The position numbers and the translations under genes are program-made. A stretch of 64,000 bases of DNA. Origin: Paraspadella gotoi (taxonomy: Eukaryota; Chaetognatha). Positions within the stretch are counted from its first letter, which is position 1, and every line of letters starts with the position of its first letter. This document shows positions 11,867-23,149 of the stretch, in pieces. The notes under the pieces were generated by a model. The model worked only from the letters and a program-made list of their open reading frames with translations. It was not told the DNA's origin and made no database searches. The DNA lies in the NCBI GenBank assembly GCA_051294375.1, contig CM119263.1, positions 2,917,573-2,981,572 on the forward strand, read 5' to 3'.

Positions 11867-11869
11867 TCA

Positions 11870-12850
11870 CACTATTTTTTCTTCCTTTAAATGATTTCCT
11901 TGTTCCGATGCAGAATCGGATCTTACTCGTATTCAATTAGAATCTGATTTCTAATTCGCAGTTGGGAATGATTTTTTTTTCGTCAGGGTCTGTCAATTTA
12001 TCTAAATTTTAAATTATTTAAGAATACGATTATAATGATTTAAAAATATTTTATTGGTAAAGAGGTATTAATAGTATTGAAACTTTGTTTGTTTGTTTTT
12101 TTATTATTGAATATAAAAGATGAAAGCAAGAATATGAAAATCAAATATTTATAATAAATAGCTTAAAAAAAGTTTAAAATAGTAAGATTATAATTACGCA
12201 AGTTACAGAAAATTAAAACCAATATAGAAGCGCGACAGTTAAACTCTCGTTTAGCCTTTGGTTTTTATTCTGTCTCTCCTTTTAGTTTTCGTTTCAAACA
12301 TCGATTTCGATTCGCGTGAATAAAAAAATGGTTGAATGTCGACTCTGTTGTTGTTGTTAGTCTTTTGTGTGGCTGATGAGAACGGAAATATCCAAACCAG
12401 AATCATGTTTACGTATAATAAGATAAATACATACATATTAAAAAAGTAATATTTTTGATAATTAAAGCAGGAAAATAATTCTTTTTAACGTTTTACCAAA
12501 TATTAAAGCGAACTCGCAGCCTCAAAATTCCTCTCATTAATTCCTTTTAAATCCGGGTCGGATTTATTGACAAGAAAGATTTAGGAGAAGTCGAAATTTT
12601 GAATCTCCATTTTGGACGTCACAGAGATTAAAGATGGCGTTCTTGACTCTTGGAGGCGGAATTTCGACTCTATTTTTGTTTGTTTACATTCGAAAAAGTA
12701 ATAATTCTCCATTAAAAATTCGTTTTGATTTTGTGCATTTATCGACTAACAAATTCATTACAAATTCCTATTTTATTATGTCTAAAAATCGTATGAAAAA
12801 CTTTATTGTTCGGCAAAAAAAAAAGAGAGAGTTAAAAACTTTACTCACTT
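11870..12850. other. AT-rich non-coding stretch
   Basis: No gene supported. A long open frame beginning at 12634 runs from AT-rich into T/C-rich DNA and is considered chance. Confidence 0.55.
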
Positions 12851-12852
12851 TT

Positions 12853-13135
12853 GCTCCTCCTTCCTTTCCTTTTTTCCTTCCTTTCTTCCTTCCTCCTTTT
12901 CCTCCTTTCATCCCTCCTTTCCCTCCTCTTTTTCCTCCCTTACTCTCTTCCTCCCACCCTTCTTCCTTCTTCCCTTCCTTTTCCCCTCCCTTCCTCCTTT
13001 TCCTTCCTTTTTCCTTCCTTTTCTCCTTACTCTCTTCCTCCCTCCCTCCGCTTTTTTCCTTCCTCCTTTCTCCTCCCATCCCTCCATCTCCTCCATCCCT
13101 CCTTTCCTCCTTTACCTCCCTTTCTCCCCCATGGG
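12853..13135 (+). repeat. Polypyrimidine (TTCC/CCT) tract
   Basis: About 280 bases almost free of purines on the plus strand, built from CTTCC and CCTCC units. Its translations are Pro/Phe/Ser or Lys/Gly/Glu low complexity and are not called as protein. Confidence 0.9.
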
Positions 13136-13359
13136 CCCCTCCATATGGAAGTATGATATCCTCTTCTCTTCTGATTCGTTATTCTTCTCGATTTCCATTT
13201 TTTCATCCTGCGTCCAATTTTTTCTCTTGGGCTTTCATCTTTTCTTTCTTTTTCTTTCTTTTCTCTTTCTTTCTTCATTTTTTCATACATTTTTTCGTCT
13301 TTTCTTTTCTTTTATCTTTACAATTACATCTGAGTCTCAAAGTTGTAAATCGGCCTTTT

Positions 13360-13570
13360 TTTCCCAGAACGCCCCATTTTTAACTTAAATTCGGAATTAA
13401 GTAAAACTTTTGTATTAAAGATTAGTTATAGGTTGGGGGTTAAAGTTTAGGTTAGAGATTAGTGTTAGAGATTAGGGTTAAGGATTAAAGGGAAGGGTCT
13501 TGGGTTATGATTTGAGTTAGGGATTTAGGTTAAATATTAAAATTTAAACTAAAATTTTAGTTAATAAATG
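13360..13570 (+). repeat. Dispersed repeat with degenerate GGATTA/TTAGGG tract
   Basis: Degenerate units such as GATTAGGGTTAAGGATTA, preceded by CCCCATTTTTAACTT and AAATTCGGAAT. The reverse complement of the same arrangement is in MYO1D intron 5 (about 40790-40965). Not a true telomere repeat, because units vary. Confidence 0.65.
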
Positions 13571-14207
13571 AACAGAAATGGAACACTATATAGAAAAGCG
13601 AGCCCTGTAATATTCTTCCGACTTTTTTAATCTTCCTCCATTAAACTGTTTTTATCGTTAACCTTTTTTCATCTTCCTTCGTCAAAATTTTTTCATTCAT
13701 CTTCTTTATCAACGTAATTTTTTCTCTCTCTTCATTTCTTCCTCCTATCTCCGAAACTCCATCTTTATGTTGACGAGAAACCTGCGAAGGCGGTTTTTTT
13801 TTTCTTGACTCCCTCCTCCTCCTCCCTCCCTCTCCCTCCTTCCTTCTATCTTGTTTATGTTTACTCTGGGCGAATTCTCTCTTTGCCTCCTTCTCTCTCA
13901 GCTTCGTCCTCCCCGGATTTGATTATCTGGGCAGGAGGGTCCCTCCCCCACCCGCCCCCCCACCTCTTTTATCTAACCCAATTTTCCCCCCTAAAATTCT
14001 GGCCACGCCTCCCAACCCCACTGAGCTTACCCTCCCACTAACCCCTCCACGCCCACGTGCCGTCAACCACATCGTCACGTGATCTCCAGCTACTCGACGC
14101 CAAAAATCCATTTCGCGATTTTTTTTTTTCTCTCTCTCTTTTCCGCGCGGATTTAGAATCGAAACTCTTTGGCTTTTTCGTTTCAGATTTTAGAGAGTGG
14201 GAATGAT

Positions 14208-14262
14208 GAGCAGAGAGAGAGAGAGAGAGGAGAGATGGGAGAGAGAGAGAGAGAGAGAGAAA
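14208..14262 (+). repeat. (GA)n microsatellite
   Basis: Two GA blocks separated by GGAGAGATGG. Confidence 0.9.
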
Positions 14263-14522
14263 ATAGGAAGTACATTTACTGTAAAAACCATAAATTTTTA
14301 CGTCTTACCTCTACATTTCATTTATTTAAATAAAATACTTGCATATTAAAAGAATAATAATAAGAAAATAACGGTATATAACGTGATAATTCCTAAGTGC
14401 ACTTAAAACCATCCACCAGGCTTCGCCTCTCATTATTTATTTTCTCGGAAATTCGTCGACTTGTTATCGAGGTTTCGTCACGTTTTCACGAACTTTTCCG
14501 AAAGTGGGGGAGGCCTCCTCTC

Positions 14523-14536
14523 TTCCTCTCTCTCTC

Positions 14537-14622
<86 letters not shown>

Positions 14623-14624
14623 AA
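14523..14624 (+). repeat. (CT)n microsatellite
   Basis: Nearly pure CT run of about 100 bases with three interruptions. Confidence 0.95.
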
Positions 14625-14688
14625 ACTCCCTCACCCTCACACTTCTCTCTTTCACCCTATTCGCGCCTAATAACGACTTTGTCAGAGA

Positions 14689-14946
14689 ATGCAAAGCGCC
14701 GCAACCTCGGGTAAGCGGCGTTCCTCCGAAATATTCATAAATCTAAGCATAAACAAAAGAGGCAACGGAGATCCCGGTGGCGCGGGGATCGCAAACCGGG
14801 TCTTCTCGTTCGATTCCCGCGACATCAAACCGGAATTTTACTATGAAGAAAAATTATATGAGGCGTTGGATTCGTTGGAGGCGACCTCTGTGGCAACGGA
14901 TGACGTCAGACTCTGCGTCACCAGGCGACGCGTCATAAAAAAATAA
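14689..14946 (+). CDS. Unidentified ORF of 85 codons
   Basis: ATG-to-stop frame MQSAATSGKRRSSEIFINL..., ending in EEKLYEALDSLEATSVATDD and a basic tail. The composition (mixed, with a helical acidic segment) is more protein-like than the surrounding repeats, and the local GC content rises. It contains TGACGTCA near 14905. No domain recognised and no splice partners established; may be chance. Confidence 0.25.
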   Translation: MQSAATSGKRRSSEIFINLSINKRGNGDPGGAGIANRVFSFDSRDIKPEFYYEEKLYEALDSLEATSVATDDVRLCVTRRRVIKK

Positions 14947-14989
14947 ACAAAACAAAAGTCACGACCAAGATCGTAAAGGAGACGGAGAA

Positions 14990-15700
14990 TTGACTCTTGT
15001 TTTTCGCTGTCTCTCGTCTTTTTGTCTCTCTCTCAGCCTTTAATTACTATCTTTTTTATCTTCTACCTGCATCTGTCTTTATCCGCATCTCTATCTTTAA
15101 CACTATCTTTTTCATCCATTTATTGTTTTCCCAGGCCTCTGTCCTCCTCTCTCAATCACTATCTTTATCTCTATCCCCATTCCTTCTATCCTCTTTTTCT
15201 GTCTGTCTCTCACTATCTCAATCCTACGTTCACAAGCCTTTCCGACGTTTCCGCTCGGTCACAGCAGGACCGCGTGAAACTGACCGTAAAAATGGGACCA
15301 ATTTATTCTTCGGATGGAAAATAAGACGAAAAAAACAGGTTTCTGTTTCCTTGGAAACGTCTTCCAGGTTGACGACGAAAAAGAGATCAGAGTCGTAAAC
15401 GCGAAAAAGACTCAAACGATGCGGCGCCAAGTTCTAAAAATGAAACAACATACTAAAAATATTATTAACGATAATGAAACTAAAATAATAATAATGAGAT
15501 GTTTTATATATTTCAATTTATAAATATTAATATTTAACTTTGTATTTACGGTCGTCGCTGCGCTGTTAGCGCGTGACCGTAGAGGGAGAAAGTGGCTCGA
15601 CGTCCGACGGCCGTGAATATGCGATATCGGAGTCTTACTTTGCCTTGGACTTAATTATCAGTCTAATTATGAACTGTTTTAATCATCGCTTGATTTTGTA
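14990..15700. other. Region with weak exon-like fragments
   Basis: T/C-rich to about 15230, then a short open stretch (QQDRVKLTVKMGPIYSSDGK and stop at about 15327) that could be the end of an exon, then AT-rich DNA. Not enough to call a gene. Confidence 0.3.
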
Positions 15701-15709
15701 ATAATTCGA

Positions 15710-15976
15710 GTGATCGATCGACTTAAAAAAGTTTCCTTTTCGAGTATGCGGCCAGCATCTCAAAAAAAAAACGTGAGGAAGGCTGCGTTCGGTGGGGAAC
15801 GTCTCTCGGAATGGATGGCCACGGACGCACGCTCCTCGGATGATCCGAGTTCCGGGGGCGACGGAACCGACAAGTTCGAGAGAACCGCGGCCGACATGTC
15901 GGTCGCGGATTCAATGTCGGTTTCTGCATGTCGTTCTCTTCTCTTACGACCTGTGGACGATGGGGAGGGGGTCTGA
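15710..15976 (+). CDS. Unidentified ORF, Ser/Asp-rich
   Basis: Open frame through GERLSEWMATDARSSDDPSS and ADMSVADSMSVSACRSLLL, ending at TGA 15976. GC content is higher than in the flanks. It could belong with the candidate exons at 9962 and 14689, but no continuous model could be built. Unknown function. Confidence 0.25.
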   Translation: MIDRLKKVSFSSMRPASQKKNVRKAAFGGERLSEWMATDARSSDDPSSGGDGTDKFERTAADMSVADSMSVSACRSLLLRPVDDGEGV

Positions 15977-16039
15977 TGGCGCGAAGGGGGCAAAGGACGG
16001 AGGGGCGGAGGAATGGCCTCTTGGCCGAATACGACTCCA

Positions 16040-17560
16040 AAATTATAACTTAAACAGATGAACATTTTATTTTCGGCATATGAATAAGTGACAAGGACCA
16101 CCGCGACCATTTCACATGATCCAGATCCAAAAAATGTTAGAATTCGGATTTTGACGAATGGAATTAATGTATGACACACCAAAGTATATTAAAATATTTT
16201 GTTGTCCTTAATTAATTAATCTGGCCATGATGTGATTCGATCAGCGACAAAAATTCATTATGTTCAATCAGCGAAAACCAGCAACTTTTGAATTTAATGA
16301 TTTTAAGATTGCTAATTTATCAGATTTTCAATTGATGATGTATTTTGATATATAACTAACTAATAGCCAAAAATTTTGCACTAAACTACATTCCCCCGAA
16401 AACTACATTTTTCGTATTTTTCTTCGGACAGCGAATCACGTTTCCACAGGATCTGACGAAAGCAAAAATCTATTCCTCTCATCTTTCAGACTTTCTTTTT
16501 CGCCCCAATGTGTGACAGCTGACAAAAGTTGTCGCTCCCTCGCTCTGTCGGTCCTTCATCGCTTTGCAGAGCAGGGAGAGAAGAGAGAGAGGAGAGAGAG
16601 CAGAGATGGTAAATTGTTGATTATTCTCTCCTTAACTACACTCTGACATATTTTGTGAGACTTCACGTCGGCCTCACCGCGATCCCTCCCTCCGCAAATA
16701 TTCTCCATTCATGTTTCCCATTTTCTTTGTCTCTTATGCCTTTTTTTCTGTTTTCTAATTTCTTTTTTTTTAGATTCTATATTTTCTCGTTTCCAATTTC
16801 CTCTTTTTCTTCGTCTTATTACTCCTTTTCTTCTCCCTTTCCTAATCTCCATCTTTTTTTGTTTTTTTTGTCAGCTCGTCATTTTCACTCACTCTATATC
16901 TTCCCGTTCTTTCGCCGCAATTCTCTCTCGTCTTCTCCTCGTCTCTCTCTCTCTTCTCTCCTTCTCTCTCTCCTCTCTCTCTTACTCTTCCTTACCCCAC
17001 ACCTCTTCAATCTCATTTGTCGCAGGTGGGAAAGTTTTTTCTAGTTCGCTTACTTTTTTTTCGCCTCCCATATTCGCTTCAGTATTTTTTTTCCAGAGAG
17101 AGAGAGATGTTGAAAAAATTTAACGAGGAAAATATGATAATTTCTTTTCCTTCAACTTTTCTGGTCTCGAGTACTTTACCTTAACAAACTTTACTTAAAT
17201 ATGTCATTAATTACCAATTCATCCATTTTCATAATTTTTTATTATTTTCTCGACCGCGAATTTTGTAAACTATTATCTAAAAGCTTAATTTTCCACAGGA
17301 TTTTACGTTTATTTCCACGTAATTAATCCTGTATACAATTAAAATCCAAAACAGATTCTGTTTACCCGTAAATATATATATGTTAAAATTGCAAGAGTTA
17401 CTGTTTACTCATATTTAGACTTTTAATATCTAAATATATATATATTAATAATAATATTGATATATCTTATTGTTAACATTGTAAATTGCATTGAAAAATC
17501 GCATTTTGTAAAAAAATTTATAAATTTTCTCGGCACAGTAGCTGAACGGACATCTGGGAA
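16040..17560. other. Non-coding stretch, AT- and T/C-rich
   Basis: No gene seen. T/C-rich zone 16720-17000 and short (TA) repeats near 17375 and 17440. Confidence 0.55.
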
Positions 17561-17567
17561 AAAGTTC

Positions 17568-17570
<3 letters not shown>

Positions 17571-17609
<39 letters not shown>

Positions 17610-17640
17610 GAGAGAGAGTAGGAGAGACGAGAGAGGAGAG
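17571..17640 (+). repeat. (GA)n microsatellite
   Basis: GA run interrupted by GATA and GTAGG, followed 70 bases later by a (GAC)n run at 17708-17768. Confidence 0.9.
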
Positions 17641-17707
17641 ATCGCTTGGAGGCGGCCAAAATTCCAACTCCAGCAAAAAAAACTCGTACCAAGAAAGAAA
17701 AATTGTC

Positions 17708-17768
17708 GTCCGCGGGACGACGACGACGCACGACGACGACGACGACAGCGACGACGCGACGACGACAA
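17708..17768 (+). repeat. (GAC)n trinucleotide repeat
   Basis: Imperfect GAC/CGA repeat. Another pure one is at 20883-20906. Confidence 0.85.
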
Positions 17769-17899
17769 CTGATAAACGGAATTAGAATAAATGACAAGAG
17801 AGGTGTTTTCGTAGATTGAAATTATCGCGAAAAGAAAGATTTTCCTTCCCCAACCTCTTTTTTCCGTTTTCCCCTTCAAACCACACAACTTACCCAACA

Positions 17900-18660
17900 A
17901 CTTACCGCTACACTATTCCCAACCCCCCCCCGAGTTGGCGCAGATTCGATGAGTCGGCCATCGTCGTTCAAAGTGGAAAGAAAACGGATGGATGGCGACG
18001 AGATTACGACCTCAAGTTCCTAATTGGAGTTTTAACAAGCGGACATCTCGCCGAGGATTTTTGGACGCTTAATTAGGAAACGAAATATGCAGCATCGCAA
18101 CTTTTTTTTAATTTAGTGAACTTATGTATAGACCGTCTGGCAATAGCGTCTACGTATTACTGAATAAATTATAAAACAATACACAAAATTTTAATTTTTT
18201 CTTACATTTACGATTCCTTACAATTCGTTTCGAGACTGCCCTGCACCAAAAGGTTAGTGACTTAGAGATAAAAGTCTAAATAAAAGTATTGACAGACCGA
18301 CCTAGACCTACCCATTCGTCTTTAAGTGGTGTAATTGGAAATGTTACGAACAATCGTAGCGTGGACTTTGAAGGGAAATTTCTGCTCAGCGAGTTTTCGG
18401 CCTAAACTTCAAATCTTAAACTTACTTCCTTTTTATTTTAAAACGTTTTCTCACCTTACTTACCTGTTAGAGCTTCTACGACCCCATCGCCGTTCTAACT
18501 AAACATTGCTTTGCCAAGATACATGGTGTTTTTACGGAGTCCAAACGACTCGGTTTCCTGGTGCCCATAATTAAACCCCACGTCGCTGTTTTATTGAGAC
18601 CAACACCTGGAAAGCGAGGAATGATTCCGTTTTTTCTTCTTCCGTCAGAATTTCAGTTAA
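17900..18660. other. Non-coding stretch
   Basis: One open frame ending at 18076 (KFLIGVLTSGHLAEDFWTLN) is the only protein-like fragment; it has no clear start or splice sites and is left uncalled. Confidence 0.45.
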
Positions 18661-18989
18661 GAAGAGAGAGTGGGATGGAAAGTGAGAGAGACTTGAATAT
18701 TTAAAAGGGATTTGTTTCTTATTCTCTTAGTCTCTCATAAATTGTTTAAATTATCGAGAAAAAATACCTTACAAACAAAAATATGTTAAGATGTTCAACG
18801 AAACTTTTCTACTTTGTTTTTATTTTTTGTTATTTTGAGCCAAAAAAAAACAGTGAGCGTAAAAAAGGAATAAAAGCACAAATTCAGGCAAGCTCAGTTT
18901 GAAAGAAAGCGATTGCGATTGGTGCTCTAGTGGAAAGTCTCCAAACTGCAAAGGGAAAGCTGAAGCAAAAATAAGAAGAGTTGACATCG

Positions 18990-19014
18990 TCTCTCTTCTC
19001 TCTCTCTCTCTCTC

Positions 19015-19048
<34 letters not shown>

Positions 19049-19049
19049 C
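18990..19049 (+). repeat. (CT)n microsatellite running into a gap
   Basis: Pure CT run that ends at the assembly gap 19050-19149; the repeat is the likely cause of the gap. Confidence 0.9.
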
Positions 19050-19154
19050 NNNNNNNNNNNNNNNNNNNNNNNNNNNNNNNNNNNNNNNNNNNNNNNNNNN
19101 NNNNNNNNNNNNNNNNNNNNNNNNNNNNNNNNNNNNNNNNNNNNNNNNNCCACG

Positions 19155-19235
19155 AAAATCTCGGATGTAAATTTGGGATTTTGTATTGATAAAAAATAAT
19201 AAATGGCGATAATAAAAATAGATAAAATAGAAAGA
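19155..19235 (+). repeat. Short direct repeat, copy 1
   Basis: AAATCTCGGATGTAAATTTG followed by AATAAATGGCGATAATAAAA; the same arrangement recurs at 20199-20265, 1.05 kb away. Confidence 0.7.
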
Positions 19236-19601
19236 AGCTGAACAGAGCNNNNNNNNNNNNNNNNNNNNNNNNNNNNNNNNNNNNNNNNNNNNNNNNNNNN
19301 NNNNNNNNNNNNNNNNNNNNNNNNNNNNNNNNNNNNNNNNNNNNNNNNNNNNNNNNNNNNNNNNNNNNNNNNNNNNNNNNNNNNNNNNNNNNNNNNNNNN
19401 NNNNNNNNNNNNNNNNNNNNNNNNNNNNNNNNNNNNNNNNNNNNNNNNNNNNNNNNNNNNNNNNNNNNNNNNNNNNNNNNNNNNNNNNNNNNNNNNNNNN
19501 NNNNNNNNNNNNNNNNNNNNNNNNNNNNNNNNNNNNNNNNNNNNNNNNNNNNNNNNNNNNNNNNNGTGGTGAAAAAAAATGTGAATAAATTTTTGTTTTG
19601 T

Positions 19602-19883
19602 AAATTGGAAGACGTTTTTTAATGTTTTTCTACTTTATTTGTAAAAACGTCCATGTTTCGGCTTACATACAAGCCTTCTTCAGCGTTAACAAATTATTTG
19701 TGAATTTTAAAATTGATTAGTGCAAAAGAAGAAGAGAAAGAGAGAGAAAGAGAGAAAAAATCATTTTTTTAAAATTCACAATAATTTGTTAACGCTGAAA
19801 GAGGCTTGTATGTAAGCCGAAACATGTACGTTTTTACAAATAAAGTCGTTGTTAGAAAAACATTAAAAACGTCTTCCAATACG
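19602..19883. mobile_element. Foldback element with ~115-base inverted arms and hammerhead-like motif
   Basis: The left arm (19602-19717) is the near-perfect reverse complement of the right arm (19764-19883). The 46-base loop is GA-rich. Each arm contains the order CTGA(A)AGA, a short hairpin GGCTT-GTATGT-AAGCC, and GAAAC, which resembles a hammerhead ribozyme core as found in Penelope-like retroelements. No ORF. Class uncertain. Confidence 0.6.
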
Positions 19884-19935
19884 CAATCACAACGAAAAAG
19901 AAAGGAAATTTCACGACGTTGTTTTGTAAAAAAAA

Positions 19936-19951
19936 AAAAAGAGAGAGAGGT

Positions 19952-19987
<36 letters not shown>

Positions 19988-19989
19988 AA
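19936..19989 (+). repeat. (GA)n microsatellite
   Basis: GA run right after the foldback element, interrupted by GGTGAG and AAAG. Confidence 0.9.
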
Positions 19990-20198
19990 GTTTTCCGCCA
20001 ACGATACGCAATATTAGGTCACTCTCGTTTATATCGGCGTATCTCGTCAAGTGATTTTTTTATACACGTAACGTTTCCGTTGCCATCAAAACGTGTTATT
20101 AGGTCATGTTCCTCGACATTGTTTACTCTCGTTGCCCTGCAACGGCCACGAAATCCGGTCAAGTAAGATATTCTTCATATTTTCTCAAAAAAATCAAC

Positions 20199-20265
20199 GA
20201 AAAATCTCAGATGTAAATTTGGGAAATAAGCGCGGAATAAATGGCGATAATAAAAGTTTTTAGAA
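20199..20265 (+). repeat. Short direct repeat, copy 2
   Basis: Second copy of 19155-19235. Together they bracket the gap at 19249-19565 and the foldback element at 19602-19883. Confidence 0.7.
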
Positions 20266-20449
20266 GGAAAAAATAATCAGAATTTTTCAAAAAAACGAAC
20301 GATCACGCAAGACCGTCTCGTCTTTTTCTTAAAAAGAAAAAAATATATATATAATTTAAAGAAATAAAAGAAAGGCTAAAATATGTTACAATTGTTTACA
20401 ATTGGAATTTTTTCAATATTTTCCAATCGCAGCTTGTAAAAGATTTTAT

Positions 20450-20772
20450 TTTTATTTGGTATTAAAATTAAGATATAGCTTCTCATTAAAAAGTTATTTT
20501 GAGTTCCCATTTTTATTATAGATTTAAAAAATTTTTTTTGAATTTCATCTTCAATATTATATACTGCAATATGTAAATTAGATTAAAGCATTTTCTATAT
20601 ACTAATTTGGATATTATAAATGAGTACTATAATCTCATTTGCATATTGCAGTAAATCATAATGAAGGTGGAATTCAAACAAAAAATACCTAAATCCAAAT
20701 GTAATACGAAAATATCAAAGCTATTTCATGATGAGAAGCCATATCTAAATTTTTAACTTACTATGATCGCAC
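20450..20772. mobile_element. Second foldback / MITE-like inverted repeat
   Basis: The left arm at about 20450-20595 pairs with the right arm at about 20628-20772: for example GATATAGCTTCTCAT against ATGAGAAGCCATATC, and TACTGCAATATGTAAAT against TTTGCATATTGCAGTA. Arms are imperfect, the element is AT-rich and has no ORF. Confidence 0.6.
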
Positions 20773-20779
20773 ACTTTTG

Positions 20780-22105
20780 TAAAACTTTATCATAATTCAT
20801 AATAATTTCTATTTTAAAAAAAACGGTAAGTCCCAACCAAACCTATAAAAGCGTAGTAGTTTTTATATAAAAATAGCGTGACGCCGACGACGACGACGAC
20901 GACGACGTCACAAAGAAGCAAATCTAAAACATTATAGAGCCTGAACCGGTTTCGCCGGTCATGGCTCGATAAAAAATGAAAGAAAAGAAAAGCGAATAAG
21001 GACGACACGCGATGAAATGACAATCGATTAGGAATTGAAAGGGAAAAAATGTCGTCGAGTGTCCGGGTTAATTGACGACGAGTAATTTCGAAAATGAAAA
21101 TGTCATTCCCAGAGTTCCGAGTTAACCTAGGAAGATAACGAGTCGGTAACGAGCTTGTCACCATTGTGAAACAGACTTGAGATCCAAGGTTTTGCATCAA
21201 CGGGTTTTGCGTTCACTACTAAGTCAAATATTAAATTTTTAAATATTCTAAATATTAAAACGAGATTTAAACCTTTATTGATTCAAAGTGACAAATTTGG
21301 TATGAAATAACTGTTGAAGAAGGAAAAGAGAAAAGTATAAGGATTGGAGATAATTGCCAATATTAGGACGTAATAATAAGTATTCAAACATTTTTCTCCA
21401 AACCGCGCGCAGAAAATCGAGTAGTTGCTTTTGCTGCATCAAAGAAATTTCATAAAAATTAATATATCGCTTAAAAACTAAGAGAAAATTTTATTTGAAT
21501 ATTTATTCTGATTGTAAAAATCGTTGACAGTTTGAGAATAATGATTTTTAAAAATTTTGGTCTCGATATATTGTCCTACTCATTGAAATAAAATCTGGCT
21601 CGTTTGATATCAAAATATTGATAATTTGACAAGAGAAAAAAAAGGGACAGTCGGACAGTCATAATCAAGCATTTTTACATCTATTTTTTTATCGGAATTT
21701 TCCCCAGGGGCGTTTATAAAGTTTGGTCGTCAGATTTGAACGAAAATCTCCAAAATATTCCTCAACTTCTAAGAGCGACGTAGATTGCTACGTAATTGTA
21801 AAAGAAGCGGTGTATTGTGGAACGCTAGCACAGAGAAAAATTATTTCAAACATTATGATTTACTTTAAGGTGTACTAAGCCTTTCGAAATTTCTTTTTTA
21901 ATTAATATTATGCGACGAGTAATAACTTCCCAAAATAATTATTGGCTTGACGTTCTTTTTTTACTCTCCTTTCTTCGTTCGCTTGACAGATGTCCGATGT
22001 ACGATTTGAAATTTCGTTAGCAACAAAAAAGCATTTTCCGTTTCCTCGATTCACGACAGAAAAATACCTCATCACTCATATTCATAATATGTATACTGTA
22101 ATGTA
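20780..22105. other. AT-rich non-coding stretch
   Basis: No gene recognised; the only notable feature is the (GAC)n run at 20883-20906. Confidence 0.55.
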
Positions 22106-22108
22106 TAG

Positions 22109-22926
22109 TATGAAATTGGTACAACCAATATAAAAATTATCATTCATTTAATAAAATATGCTATGTCATTATCTTGTAAGAGTGATGGAGGCCTTAAACC
22201 AGCAAAGCCTGTCCAAAGTCAGGGGCAAGATAGCTTATTTATTAAATGAATGGATAATTTTTATATTGGTTGTACCATTTCATAAAATTCAGCTCCTTGT
22301 ATTTTGATGCTAGTTCGAGTACAATAAGTATTACCCGATCTAATACTTAAGGGAGTGGTCTTCTCATACAATTGAAACATTCTTTGAAATATTTCCACTT
22401 CATTGATAGGGAAGCCAGGTACTCTGGGAGTGAATAAACAAGACTGTGAGAGTGTCTTGATTGAAAGCTTGCAGGGACCTGCTATGTCATTATCTTGTAA
22501 GAGTGATGGAGGCCTTAAACCAGCAAAGCCTGTCCAAAGTCAGGGGCAAGATAGCTTATTTATTAAATGAAGGAGATAATTTTATATTGGTTGTACCAAT
22601 TTCATAAAATTCAGCTCCTTGTATTTTGATGCTAGTTCGGAGTAATAAGTATTACCCGATCTAATACTTAAGGGAGTGGTCTTCTCATACAATTGAAACA
22701 TTCTTTGAAATATTTTCCACTTCATTGATAGGGAAGCCAGGTACTCTGGGAGTGAATAAACAAGACTGTGAGAGAGTCTTGTTGAAAGCTTGCAGGGACC
22801 TGCTATGTCATTATCTTGTAAGAGTGATGGAGGCCTTAAACCAGCAAAGCCTGTCCAAAGTCAGGGGCAAGATAGCTTATTTATTAAATGAATAGATAAT
22901 TTTTATATTGGTTGTACCAATTTCAT
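22109..22926. mobile_element. TIR-bounded element with 2.4 tandem ~325-base units
   Basis: The first ~45 bases (TATGAAATTGGTACAACCAA...) are the reverse complement of the last ~45 (...TTGGTTGTACCAATTTCATA), so the array has terminal inverted repeats. Units begin at about 22152, 22483 and 22802, each reading GTGATGGAGGCCTTAAACC onward, and are over 95 percent alike by eye. No ORF. Related copies are at 2826-3340, 10570-10880, 40200-40480 and 41340-41560. Confidence 0.75.
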
Positions 22927-22929
22927 ATA

Positions 22930-23145
22930 TTATATATATTTATGTATTCATATATATTATACATGAAAATTTATGATGAAATAACAGGTATTATAAATTA
23001 TTAAATAGTTTTATGATTTACGATTTACGTTTACGATTCATCTTTATGCAACAAACTCGCTGTTCTTTTTTTATCTCTCATTTCTTGCCAGCCTCACAGG
23101 TGTCGCTTTGGTACTATTGATAATTTCTGAACTGAAGCAATAAAA
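22930..23145. other. AT-rich flank of the TIR element
   Basis: Short TA-rich repeats near 22926-22975, then unique sequence leading into the possible PLK4 leader region. Confidence 0.5.
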
Positions 23146-23149
23146 GAAC

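Noticed and set aside
12634-13383. Open frame of 249 codons on the plus strand
   Set aside because: It runs from AT-rich DNA through a polypyrimidine tract; the protein is Phe/Pro/Ser/Leu low complexity with no domain.
13420-13520. Interstitial telomere
   Set aside because: Units are degenerate and share flanks with a second copy, so it is a dispersed repeat rather than a telomere remnant.
14775-14830. tRNA-like GTTCGATTCCC motif
   Set aside because: The bases before and after it do not form a T stem, and there is no acceptor or anticodon stem. It lies in an open frame instead.
22152-22925. CRISPR-like array
   Set aside because: Units are about 325 bases and nearly identical throughout, without short repeats and unique spacers. 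The genome is animal.
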